Shown here: positions 6,960 through 14,955 of the stretch, piece after piece
Layout: each line of letters opens with the position of its first letter
How positions within the stretch are numbered: position 1 is the stretch's first letter
Source of the DNA: Anaerolineae bacterium
GTDB taxonomy: Bacteria; Chloroflexota; Anaerolineae; Aggregatilineales; Phototrophicaceae
Length of the DNA stretch: 32,983 nucleotides
Direction of reading: 5' to 3'
Assembly: GCA_017303775.1 (NCBI GenBank)
Contig: JAFLCH010000008.1
Location: forward strand, 1-32,983
The notes under the pieces: model-generated
The model's input: the letters and a program-made list of their open reading frames with translations, nothing else
Told to the model about the DNA's origin: nothing
The model's database searches: none
Made by a program: the position numbers and the translations under genes

Positions 6960-7718
6960 TTAGTCGGCTGTCATGCCACCGTCCACCGCAAAGGTCGCTC
7001 CAACCACAAACGAAGCTTCTTCTGAACATAACCAGACGATGGCGTTGGCGAGTTCTTCCGGTTCGGCGCTGTGCCCGATTGGATGTGGATCAGGCGCATT
7101 GGGGTTCTGGGGCATACTCGCAGCTGCGGCAGCAGCCATGGGCGTTTTGACACCGCCGGGGTTAACGGCATTGATTCGTATCCCTTGACTTGCATATTCC
7201 AGTGCGGCAGTCTTGGTCATCCCATTGACGGCGTGTTTACTAGCGACATATCCAACCAGATAGGGCATACCTACTAACCCTGCTGCTGATGAAGTGTTGA
7301 CGATTGCGCCACCACCGTTTTGGAGCATGGCTGGAATTTCATACTTCATGCAGAGGAAAACCCCACGTGCGTTCACGGCCATCACCTTATCAAAGGCTTC
7401 CGTGCTGTACTGGTGGGTCGGGACAAACTTTGGGAGGATTCCGGCATTGTTGGCGGCACAATCCAGCCGACCATAGGTATCCAATGTTTTTTGGATCAGG
7501 CGTTGTACATCGGACTCTTGTGAGACATCTGTATGGATGAAGGTCGCGGTTCCACCGAGGTTGTTGATCTGGCGCACGGTTTCTTGCCCGCCAGCTTCAT
7601 CGTGGTCACTCACAACAACTTTCGCGCCGTGATGAGCGAACTTGAGGGCAGCAGCACGTCCGATGCCAGAGGCCGCACCGGTGACGATCACGACTTTGCC
7701 AGCAAATGATGGACTCAT
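6960..7718 (-). CDS. SDR-family NAD(P)-dependent oxidoreductase
   Basis: A classical short-chain dehydrogenase of 252 residues with TGAASGIG (13-20) for cofactor binding, the NNAG motif, the catalytic Ser in NTSSAAG and the Tyr-Lys pair in YVASK. The C-terminal part ends with the usual VDGG signature. The Asp in VVVSDHD after the second strand favours NAD over NADP. I place the start at ATG 7718, five bases after AAGGAGGG; the frame extends five codons further to a TTG that would overlap that ribosome site. The substrate cannot be told from sequence. The gene stands alone on the minus strand, about 100 bases upstream of the flavoprotein gene. Confidence 0.88.
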   Translation of the reverse strand: MSPSFAGKVVIVTGAASGIGRAAALKFAHHGAKVVVSDHDEAGGQETVRQINNLGGTATFIHTDVSQESDVQRLIQKTLDTYGRLDCAANNAGILPKFVPTHQYSTEAFDKVMAVNARGVFLCMKYEIPAMLQNGGGAIVNTSSAAGLVGMPYLVGYVASKHAVNGMTKTAALEYASQGIRINAVNPGGVKTPMAAAAAASMPQNPNAPDPHPIGHSAEPEELANAIVWLCSEEASFVVGATFAVDGGMTAD

Positions 7719-7761
7719 ATAGCCCTCCTTCAATATGCAATTGGTAACCTTCTACCCTCAG

Positions 7762-7789
7762 TTTATGACCGTTGAATTGGCCGAGTCAA
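7762..7789 (-). promoter_or_regulatory. Possible promoter of the SDR gene
   Basis: On the minus strand TTGACT and CATAAA are 16 bases apart, about 45 bases upstream of the SDR start. The -10 match is only moderate. Confidence 0.35.
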
Positions 7790-7850
7790 CGACTGTTGAA
7801 GCGATCAGGATGAAGATCAGCTTCGTATCATGACATGGTGAGTTTGATGC

Positions 7851-9989
7851 TTATTCAGAAGTCACCCAGCCTAAACTGATGCGGCCACGTTCCTGTTCGA
7901 CTTGCAGGATTTCCACCATGATCACATCGCCTACACTCAGCGTCATATCTCGTGGGATTTGACTGCGATGCAGCAAACCATCTTGTTTGACTCCAATGTC
8001 CACGAACGCACCAAAATCAACCACGTTTCGAACAGTTCCGTTGAGCTGTAAACCCGTGCGTAAATCATCCATCGATAGGACATCACTACGTAGAATCGGA
8101 AGCGGTAAATCCTCGCGGGGATCACGCCCGGGGCGCAGCAGTTGTTCGAATATGTCACTCAAGGTGGGGACACCGGTGTTCAATTCTGCCGCCAGTTGTT
8201 CCAGTGGTTGGGTGGTTTGCAGGCGTGCGAGGGCTGCTGTACGTTCGGTGGAGGGCGTTTCTGGTCGCAGGCCGGCACGTTTGAGGAGCGCTTGTGCGGC
8301 GGGATAACTTTCGGGATGAATGGCGCTGGCGTCCAGCGGGTTTTTTCCATCGCGGATACGTAAAAATCCGGCGGCTTGTTCAAATGCTTTCGGGCCGAGG
8401 CTGGGAACTTTTTTGAGGCCGGTACGTTCGTTGAATGGCCCTTGTTCATCACGGTAAGCGACAATGCGTTCGGCCAGTTTTGGCCCGATCCCTGCCACAT
8501 GAGTGAGGAGAGCAGGAGAGGCGGAATTGACATCGACACCCACCCGGTTGACGACGGTTTCTACCACGCCATCCAGCGCCGCCGACAGTTGTGTCTGGTT
8601 GACATCATGTTGATACAGGCCAACACCGATGGACTGCGGATCGATTTTGACCAGTTCGGCCAGCGGATCTTGCGCCCGCCGCGCAATCGACACTGCGCCG
8701 CGCAGTGTCACGTCTAATTCTGGCAGTTCCGCCCGTGCCAATGGGCTGGCGCTGTAGACGCTGGCACCGGCTTCGTTAACCATCATGTATCGCACACCCT
8801 CACGAGTGCGGGTCAGTTCTGCCGCAAGCTGTTCTGTCTCGCGCGAGGCCGTACCGTTGCCAATGGCGATCAAGCTGACACGATGCTGGCTGACGAGGGC
8901 TTCCAAGGTTTTAAGTGCTTGTGACCACTGCCGCTGCGGGTCGTGCGGATAGATGGTGCTGGTGGTTAAGACCTTGCCTGTTGGATCAACCACCGCCACT
9001 TTGCAGCCTGTGCGGAAACCGGGGTCAATGCCGAGAACTGTGTGTCCCACGAGTGGAGGTTGGCTAAGCAGCCCTCGTAAATTGTTCGCGAAGACTGCAA
9101 TCGCGTGTTGTTCGGCTTGCTCACTCAGCGTCGAACGGACATCACGCTCAATGGCTGGGAGTAGGAGGCGTTTGGCCGCATCATCAATCGCCAGCTCAAG
9201 CTGCCCGGCGACTATCGAACGGCGGTCAGCGCGGAAGACTGCTTCAACCGCTTGACGCCAATCTCGTTCCGCAACCTCAATTTTGACGCGCAGAACTTTT
9301 TCCTGTTCGCCACGGTTAATCGCCAGTACCTGATAGGGCTTAAGACGGCTGACTAGTGATTCGTAGTCATAATAGAGGCGGTAGACACCTTTTTCGTCCG
9401 GCGTTTCGTCGATGCGGGTCACACGCATTAGGCCATAGCGCTGCGCCTTCAGTCGAACGTGTCCGCGCACGTCGGGATGATCGCTGATCACCTCCGCCAC
9501 AATATCCCGCGCACCATCGAGCGCATCCTCAACGGTTGGCACTTGCTCGTTCAGAAAGGGGTGTACCAACTGGGCGAGCGTTTGACTGCTCCGTGTTTGT
9601 TGGAGGATAAGATCAGCGAGCGCTTGTAATCCTTTTTCACGGGCGATCCCGGCGCGGGTGCGGCGTTTTGGCTTGTAGGGTTGATAGAGATCTTCCAGTA
9701 CGGTTAATGTCTCAGCCGTTTCAATCTGTGATCGTAAATCATCAGACAGCAAACCCTGTTCTTCAATACTGGCGAGAATGGTTTCACGCCGTTCATCCAC
9801 ATTCCGCAGCAGAGTAGCTGATGCCAGAATCTGGCGAATGGCGTCTTCATCCAACCCGCCGGTTGCCTCTTTGCGATAGCGGGCGATGAAGGGCAGTGTA
9901 TTACCTGCATCCAACAATTGCAGCGTAGCAGCCACCTGTGGCACAGGCAGTTGAAGTTGACGGGCGATTTTCTGGTCGTAATTGGGCAT
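7851..9989 (-). CDS. tex: Tex family RNA-binding transcription accessory protein
   Basis: The 712-residue protein matches Tex/YhgF end to end. Its N-terminal helical part contains LPFIARYRKEATGGLDE and LEDLYQPYKPKRRTRA, both Tex hallmarks. A YqgF/RNase H-like domain begins at GIDPGFRTGCKVAVVD (about 320). Helix-hairpin-helix motifs (NSASPALLTHVAGIG, about 480-560) follow, then a C-terminal S1 RNA-binding domain (VVDFGAFVDIGVKQDGLLH, about 640-710). Tex proteins bind nucleic acid and affect transcription or ribosome-associated processes; the exact role varies. The protein is a little shorter than E. coli YhgF because the tail after S1 is absent. The ribosome site is weak (GAAAG). Confidence 0.95.
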   Translation of the reverse strand: MPNYDQKIARQLQLPVPQVAATLQLLDAGNTLPFIARYRKEATGGLDEDAIRQILASATLLRNVDERRETILASIEEQGLLSDDLRSQIETAETLTVLEDLYQPYKPKRRTRAGIAREKGLQALADLILQQTRSSQTLAQLVHPFLNEQVPTVEDALDGARDIVAEVISDHPDVRGHVRLKAQRYGLMRVTRIDETPDEKGVYRLYYDYESLVSRLKPYQVLAINRGEQEKVLRVKIEVAERDWRQAVEAVFRADRRSIVAGQLELAIDDAAKRLLLPAIERDVRSTLSEQAEQHAIAVFANNLRGLLSQPPLVGHTVLGIDPGFRTGCKVAVVDPTGKVLTTSTIYPHDPQRQWSQALKTLEALVSQHRVSLIAIGNGTASRETEQLAAELTRTREGVRYMMVNEAGASVYSASPLARAELPELDVTLRGAVSIARRAQDPLAELVKIDPQSIGVGLYQHDVNQTQLSAALDGVVETVVNRVGVDVNSASPALLTHVAGIGPKLAERIVAYRDEQGPFNERTGLKKVPSLGPKAFEQAAGFLRIRDGKNPLDASAIHPESYPAAQALLKRAGLRPETPSTERTAALARLQTTQPLEQLAAELNTGVPTLSDIFEQLLRPGRDPREDLPLPILRSDVLSMDDLRTGLQLNGTVRNVVDFGAFVDIGVKQDGLLHRSQIPRDMTLSVGDVIMVEILQVEQERGRISLGWVTSE

Positions 9990-10071
9990 GAGGAACTTTC
10001 GGTCTGTAATGATGTCCGGACTGAGCAGGGTATTGTAGTGAAGCCCTCATGAAATCGGAATAGAGAACCGT

Positions 10072-11271
10072 TTACTGGTAAACGGTGCAGCCCCGTTCTT
10101 GCAAATCATGAAGCCATTCAGGCTGCTTTCGCAGCCGAACCCAGCGGAGATCCAGTTTTTGGAGTTGGGGTAATTCTGCGAGTGCTGGTGGCAGCACGGA
10201 GAAATTGTTACCACGCAGATCGAGATGAGTCAGGTTCTGCAACATCTGAATTGTAGAGGGTAACGTGGTTAGTGCCGTGTTGCGCAGATCAAGAACCTGT
10301 AACGCCCGGAGTTCCCCGAACGAATCGGGTAGGGTGGTTAGCGGGTTGTTCGACAGATGTAGTTCGACGAGTTGATTGAGGTGACTGATTGCTGGCGGCA
10401 AGGTGCTGAGCCGGTTGTTATACAACCGTAATTCCTTCAGGCTGCCAAGTTCGCTTATCGTTGAAGGTAGTTCATAGAACTGGTTGTGGCTCAGGTTGAG
10501 ATAGGTCAAACGTTTCAAGGCTCGAATGCGATCGGGCAGCGTGTGCAGCGCATTGTGGCTGACATATAAATACCGGCTCAGATTCGTCAATCGCCCTATC
10601 GAATCCGGCAGGGAAATCAGTTGGTTATGGCCAATATCCAGTGTATGCAAATGACCTAAATCGCCCACTGAATCGGGTAGTTCGATCAGATTGTTGGAAT
10701 GGATATAGAGTTCGCGTAGTTCATGCAGATTCGCGAGTTCTGCCGGCATGTTCAAAAGCGGATTATCGCCAATCGACAACAGTCGTAGATTAGTGAGCGA
10801 CCAGAGTGATGGTGGAAGATGATTGAGTTGGTTGTTGTGGAGATAAAGTTGGCGTAGGGTTCTCAGAAAGCCTATTTGATCAGGGAGGCTCTTGAGCTGA
10901 TTATGATCTAGATGCAGGGCTTCAAGTGCCTCCAACCCGCCAATTGAATCCGGCAAGGTAACAAGTTGATTGCCGTCTAGATAGAGCGTTCGCAGCGCCT
11001 TTAACTCGCTGATCCAAGGCGGGATTGTGTCGAGTTGGTTACCGGAAAGATCGAGTGTTTGCAGCGCCGAAAAGTGTCTGATAAAGCTGCTGAGAACTTT
11101 TAACCCACAGCGGCGAGCAGCCAGCTCAGTCATGTGACCATCTTTGATCACGACGCCAATTTGACCTTCACCCGCATTCAGATTGCTGCTGAGTTCAAGC
11201 CCTGTATCCGAAAGAAAATTTTTCAGAACATTTTCTTCGTCCGGCAAAAGATCATAAATCGTGTTCATCAT
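10072..11271 (-). CDS. Leucine-rich repeat protein, cytoplasmic
   Basis: A 399-residue protein with about 13 to 14 tandem 23-residue leucine-rich repeats from residue 65 to the end, of pattern LxxLxLxxNxLxxLPxxIxxL, as in ROCO and Ras-suppressor-type LRRs. The first 60 residues form a non-repeat cap without signal peptide. There is no fused GTPase, kinase or effector domain. It should form a curved scaffold for protein contacts. One repeat (RYLYVSHNAL) has an extra residue. It is divergent from a HEAT-repeat gene across a 160-base gap, so the pair could be co-regulated, but no shared function is visible. Confidence 0.88.
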   Translation of the reverse strand: MMNTIYDLLPDEENVLKNFLSDTGLELSSNLNAGEGQIGVVIKDGHMTELAARRCGLKVLSSFIRHFSALQTLDLSGNQLDTIPPWISELKALRTLYLDGNQLVTLPDSIGGLEALEALHLDHNQLKSLPDQIGFLRTLRQLYLHNNQLNHLPPSLWSLTNLRLLSIGDNPLLNMPAELANLHELRELYIHSNNLIELPDSVGDLGHLHTLDIGHNQLISLPDSIGRLTNLSRYLYVSHNALHTLPDRIRALKRLTYLNLSHNQFYELPSTISELGSLKELRLYNNRLSTLPPAISHLNQLVELHLSNNPLTTLPDSFGELRALQVLDLRNTALTTLPSTIQMLQNLTHLDLRGNNFSVLPPALAELPQLQKLDLRWVRLRKQPEWLHDLQERGCTVYQ

Positions 11272-11304
11272 CTGTGTATCCCGTCAATGATTGAAACCAC
11301 GGCG

Positions 11305-11310
11305 ATTATA
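11305..11310 (-). promoter_or_regulatory. Possible -10 box (TATAAT) for the LRR gene
   Basis: A perfect TATAAT on the minus strand lies 34 bases upstream of the LRR start. The -35 is poor (TCGACT at 15-base spacing). A 9-bp direct repeat TAGTCGATT (11325-11333 and 11357-11365) spans the same gap. Confidence 0.4.
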
Positions 11311-11431
11311 GCGATCAAACAGAATAGTCGATTGGTTTTTACGTCTTTCACAAAGTTAGTCGATTTTTGAAGTCTCGTGCAAGGTCGGGACGATAGCCTG
11401 AAGCTGAAGTTGTTAGAGGTATTCTATTTTC

Positions 11432-12331
11432 GTGATTGTGAACATGACAAACATCGATGATCTTCTTGAAAAAGCCCTGAGTGACAGCCCGATTGTGCAG
11501 CGCATCGCTATCGCTGAACTGAGTCCATTATGTGATGTTCGGGCTGCTGATGTGTTGGTTCAAGTGATGCATACCGCAAACCGTAGTGTGCGCGTACAGG
11601 CTGCCCGTGCACTTGCTAAAATCGGTACTGGCGCTGTTTCACACCTGATTGGTGTATTAAACGCCGATAATCGAGACTCGTGGACTTTAGCTTCGGCCAC
11701 TCTGTTGATGATTGGCAGCGCAGCTGTCCCCGGTTTGATGGATGCGTTAACCGGAGAATCCGAACAGGTACGCTTGTTAGCGGTTGAGGTGTTAGGACAA
11801 ATTGGAGACACCCGCCCGATTCCGCAGCTCGTGGAGATTTTGCAGTCCGATAATCCAGCCCTGCAAACAGCTGCTGCGGCGGCTTTGGTTCGCATCGGCC
11901 CGGAGTCGGTACAGCCATTAGTGGTGCTGATGACGGCCTTCCATCAACCGAATTTGCGTAGGATGGTGACCGAAATTATTAGCCAGATTGGCGAGGACGC
12001 GATTGCCCCGCTCATGACGATGCTTTATGAGTCGAGCGATCTTGAACGCAGTCAAGTCGCGTGGTTGACGGGAAGCTTCGGCAGTGCGGCTGTACCATCA
12101 CTCCTAGAGGCTTTAGAGAGTGAAAACGCCTCTGTTCGCTATGCTGCCGCGACAGCATTAGGGCAAACGGGGGATAACATGGCGGTAGCCGGTTTGGTCA
12201 ATCACCTGACCGATACGGCTTACATCAGCACCATGGGCAAGCGCGTGTGTGATGCAGCCGCTCATGCCCTAGAGCAGATTGGTACGCCCGACGCGTTAGG
12301 GCAGGTAAAAAGCTGGCGGCTACAAAGCTGA
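11432..12331 (+). CDS. HEAT-repeat protein (phycobilisome-lyase-type repeats)
   Basis: The 299-residue product consists almost wholly of about nine 31-residue HEAT repeats, for example VRVQAARALAKIGTGAVSHLIGVL and VRYAAATALGQTGD. These are of the PBS-lyase/EZ type. There is no signal peptide or membrane segment. It is likely a cytoplasmic protein-interaction scaffold. I use GTG 11432, which has AGAGG 12 bases upstream; ATG at 11444 is an alternative start that would remove four residues. It stands alone, divergent from the LRR gene and convergent with the propeller gene. Confidence 0.85.
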   Translation: MIVNMTNIDDLLEKALSDSPIVQRIAIAELSPLCDVRAADVLVQVMHTANRSVRVQAARALAKIGTGAVSHLIGVLNADNRDSWTLASATLLMIGSAAVPGLMDALTGESEQVRLLAVEVLGQIGDTRPIPQLVEILQSDNPALQTAAAAALVRIGPESVQPLVVLMTAFHQPNLRRMVTEIISQIGEDAIAPLMTMLYESSDLERSQVAWLTGSFGSAAVPSLLEALESENASVRYAAATALGQTGDNMAVAGLVNHLTDTAYISTMGKRVCDAAAHALEQIGTPDALGQVKSWRLQS

Positions 12332-12349
12332 TCTTGCTTATTCCATGAA

Positions 12350-12382
12350 TCAAAAGAGGGTGAGACTATGCGTTCACCCTCT
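12350..12382 (-). terminator. Rho-independent terminator of the leftward propeller/ABC operon
   Basis: A 9-bp perfect stem (AGAGGGTGA at 12355-12363, TCACCCTCT at 12374-12382) has a 10-nt loop. On the minus strand it is followed by TTTTGATT, so it terminates the transcript of the 12398-13510 gene; on the plus strand no T tract follows. Confidence 0.75.
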
Positions 12383-12397
12383 CTCCTATCGGTTAGA

Positions 12398-13510
12398 TCA
12401 AGGCTGCCAGCGGAATGCGCCGATAGTCGCAGGTAAGTTAAGCGCTACTTCTGCGCCGCTGGCCAAATCGATGATCGTCAACTGCCCGTAAAGACTGCCG
12501 GAGTCATGCCACTCTGCCGCTTTATAAACGGGCAGCAGTGCGCCGTCTGGAGAAAGTTCACCGGGGAACGTCCCACCAACCTCTGCTGCAATGATGATGG
12601 TGTTAACTGATCCGGCTGTGCCTGCCATCAAGTCATAGTCGAAGTAGAAGAAACGTGTTTCATCAAGCAGCGGGCCGATAGCTTCTCCACTCACGCGCAC
12701 CGTTCCGGGGTGGATTTCAATGGCCTGATTTGCGAACAAGGTTAGATCGGTGAGGTCGGCAAACTGCACCACTTCGCTGGCATTGTTGATGTCGTCTAAC
12801 GTTTGCGCTGCATACAGGCTGAAATCCCCACTGACTCCGTTATTGCCGAATACCAGCACGCGATCACCATACAGCGGCAGCAAGTCACTGTGAAGCTGGT
12901 TTTGTAGAACGTGCAGTTCATCGCTCATGAGGTCATAAACACCGGCGGTATTCCACTCCCAAACGCCAATATCGACGATGATCTTCTCGGATTGACCATC
13001 TGCTCCCAGCACAAACTGTTTCGGGAAGTACAGACGGTATTCCGCCATATTGCTGCCCGATTCATCCAGCGGCACATTTGCCAGCAGTTGGCGGGTTTCG
13101 CGGGTGCTGAGATTGAGCAGCCACACACCTTCGCTCGGATAAGCCAGATACAGCCCGTCCTGACTGAACACCACGCCATTCATGAAGTGGGTTCCGCTCA
13201 CAGGAGCCAGCGCTTCGGCTGTTTCGGTGTGAATGGGTTGGAGCCACAGATACCCGGCGCTGATATAGGCGACGCTCAAGCCATCGAAAGCGGGGGTATA
13301 AGAGAGTACATCCTCGTCGGCAGAGGTGATTTGCCTAGCTTGGCTTTGCCCATCCAACAGTAGTTGATAAACCTGCTGGACACCGTTTGTGTCTGCTGCC
13401 AGATAGTATCCAATCCGGTTGACTGTCCCCATGTCCTGCGCGCCTGCGCTGTTGATGAATAACAGCAGGCTGCTGAACAGGGCTATGAATATCATCAAGG
13501 TTCGTTTCAT
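12398..13510 (-). CDS. Exported beta-propeller (TolB/WD40-like) protein
   Basis: The 370-residue protein begins with a clear signal peptide (MKRTLMIFIALFSSLLLF, cleavage near AGA-Q25). Repeated propeller-blade strands follow, such as VVFSQDGLYLAYPSEGVWLLNL and GELSPDGALLPVYKA, each with an SPDG/SQDG turn typical of TolB-type blades. It is expected to lie outside the membrane. GGGAGCG lies 8 bases before the ATG. It follows the permease gene by about 110 bases on the same strand and precedes a terminator, so it is probably the last gene of the ABC operon. Its ligand is unknown. Confidence 0.75.
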   Translation of the reverse strand: MKRTLMIFIALFSSLLLFINSAGAQDMGTVNRIGYYLAADTNGVQQVYQLLLDGQSQARQITSADEDVLSYTPAFDGLSVAYISAGYLWLQPIHTETAEALAPVSGTHFMNGVVFSQDGLYLAYPSEGVWLLNLSTRETRQLLANVPLDESGSNMAEYRLYFPKQFVLGADGQSEKIIVDIGVWEWNTAGVYDLMSDELHVLQNQLHSDLLPLYGDRVLVFGNNGVSGDFSLYAAQTLDDINNASEVVQFADLTDLTLFANQAIEIHPGTVRVSGEAIGPLLDETRFFYFDYDLMAGTAGSVNTIIIAAEVGGTFPGELSPDGALLPVYKAAEWHDSGSLYGQLTIIDLASGAEVALNLPATIGAFRWQP

Positions 13511-13622
13511 GTTGATCGCTCCCTATAGTTGAGTCTGAGTAACTCCACGATAAGCGGATCAACTAAAGGCTTCATCCGTCTTTGGTTGTAGGGAGGTTGA
13601 ACGTCAGGTAAGCGTAGGGCAT

Positions 13623-14951
13623 CTACTCGGATTTGAGCGCAAGAACCGGGGGAAGTCGTGCGGCTCGCAGCGCCGGATACAGCCCCGCGCCCAAACCGAC
13701 AGCCGTTGCCAGCACCAGCGCGAAAATCGCCAATTCGGGTTGAATGACGAACAACTGCCCGCCAATCCGTGACGTGTCGAAGGGGAGGAAGGAACCAATG
13801 CCGCCGGACTGCCCATCTCCGTTAGCGGCAGCCTGTGCCAGCGCCTGATTGACCACATTTTGTAGGAAATAAGAGAGCGCTACACCGGATGCTCCCCCCG
13901 TTAACCCGACCAGACCAGCTTCGACCAGAAACACAGTCAGCACATCCCGGTCGGTCGCGCCAATCGCTTTCATGAGGCCGATTTCTTTTGTGCGTTCCAG
14001 AATCGCCATTGTCATCGTGTTCGCGACTCCGAAGGCCGCCACCAGCAGCGCAATGCCGCCTACGCCACCTAAGATCAACCGCATAGCACTGAAGAAACCG
14101 TTCAATTGGTTGATATATTCGCCCATCCCGCTGGGCATATATCCCATCTCGCGTATTGCATTCGAAACTGATGTAACTGTTTCGCGGCTGGTTGCCCGTA
14201 CAATGACTTGATCGTAGACGAATGTTTTGGGGTCATACTCGTTGCCGGTAATCCACTCGTTGTAACTGAGTACATCTTGGATCGGCATCAGGATGGATGA
14301 GCCAAAACGATCATTTTCGGTCAGCACGCCCGTCGGATTTCCATCAATTCGACGCTCGCTCGGCGTTGGGCCGCTGTATTGATACAGCTTGATCTTGAAC
14401 GGCGTTGTATAGAGGTCAACTCTTTCTGGTTGGAATGATTCCGTATTCGTTGCTTTCGGATCGAAAAAATAGTCGCCTACGTGTGGCCCCAACAACATCT
14501 GACCCCGTTCGAGGGTGAATTCTCCCTGTTGAACATTCACCCCCAGATACGGCAGTAGGCGCGGATCGACACCCATAATGCTGGCATAACCGGTCAGCCG
14601 CCCCGCGTTGATCTCGCCTGATTGCAGATAGGTGATCGGAATGACCGCCGCCACACCGGGGATGTTCCACAGAGCCTGAACCGCGCTCGGCGAGAGCGTA
14701 GGAATCTCTTCCGGTGTTTCACTGCCCCCGCCCCCGGGTGGGCCAAAACCGTAGTTGGGATAGACTTCCAACTCGGTGAGCTGACTGTTATTGCCGATGC
14801 TGGCTTCTGCGGCCAATTGCAGCCCTGCTGTCAGTGCCACCAGTAGGATGACTGCTGTTGTTCCGACCAGCACCCCTCCGGCTGTCATCGCCAGCCGGGT
14901 GCGCGCCCGGTTCAGGTTATTGATCGCCAGCAGTCCCAGTTCGTACAGCAT
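13623..14951 (-). CDS. MacB/FtsX-family ABC transporter permease
   Basis: This 442-residue protein has the MacB-type topology. One N-terminal membrane helix (about 20-45) is followed by a large extracytoplasmic MacB_PCD domain of about 240 residues, then three C-terminal helices, including LILGGVGGIALLVAAFGVANTM and the FtsX signature TKEIGLMKAIGA. It should work as a dimer with the ATPase encoded two genes upstream. MacB-type systems act as mechanotransmission exporters for peptides, lipoproteins or drugs rather than as importers. The extracellular part starts with a Gly/Pro-rich loop. The gap from the preceding CARDB gene is four bases. Confidence 0.88.
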   Translation of the reverse strand: MLYELGLLAINNLNRARTRLAMTAGGVLVGTTAVILLVALTAGLQLAAEASIGNNSQLTELEVYPNYGFGPPGGGGSETPEEIPTLSPSAVQALWNIPGVAAVIPITYLQSGEINAGRLTGYASIMGVDPRLLPYLGVNVQQGEFTLERGQMLLGPHVGDYFFDPKATNTESFQPERVDLYTTPFKIKLYQYSGPTPSERRIDGNPTGVLTENDRFGSSILMPIQDVLSYNEWITGNEYDPKTFVYDQVIVRATSRETVTSVSNAIREMGYMPSGMGEYINQLNGFFSAMRLILGGVGGIALLVAAFGVANTMTMAILERTKEIGLMKAIGATDRDVLTVFLVEAGLVGLTGGASGVALSYFLQNVVNQALAQAAANGDGQSGGIGSFLPFDTSRIGGQLFVIQPELAIFALVLATAVGLGAGLYPALRAARLPPVLALKSE

Positions 14952-14955
14952 CTGC

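Noticed and set aside
11434-11450. ATG 11444 as the only start of the HEAT gene
   Set aside because: The AGAGG site is 12 bases before GTG 11432 but 24 bases before ATG 11444, so the GTG is preferred, though not proven.
13511-13563. 7-bp inverted repeat GTTGATC/GATCAAC upstream of the propeller gene
   Set aside because: Loop of 39 bases and a short stem; no supporting structure or motif.
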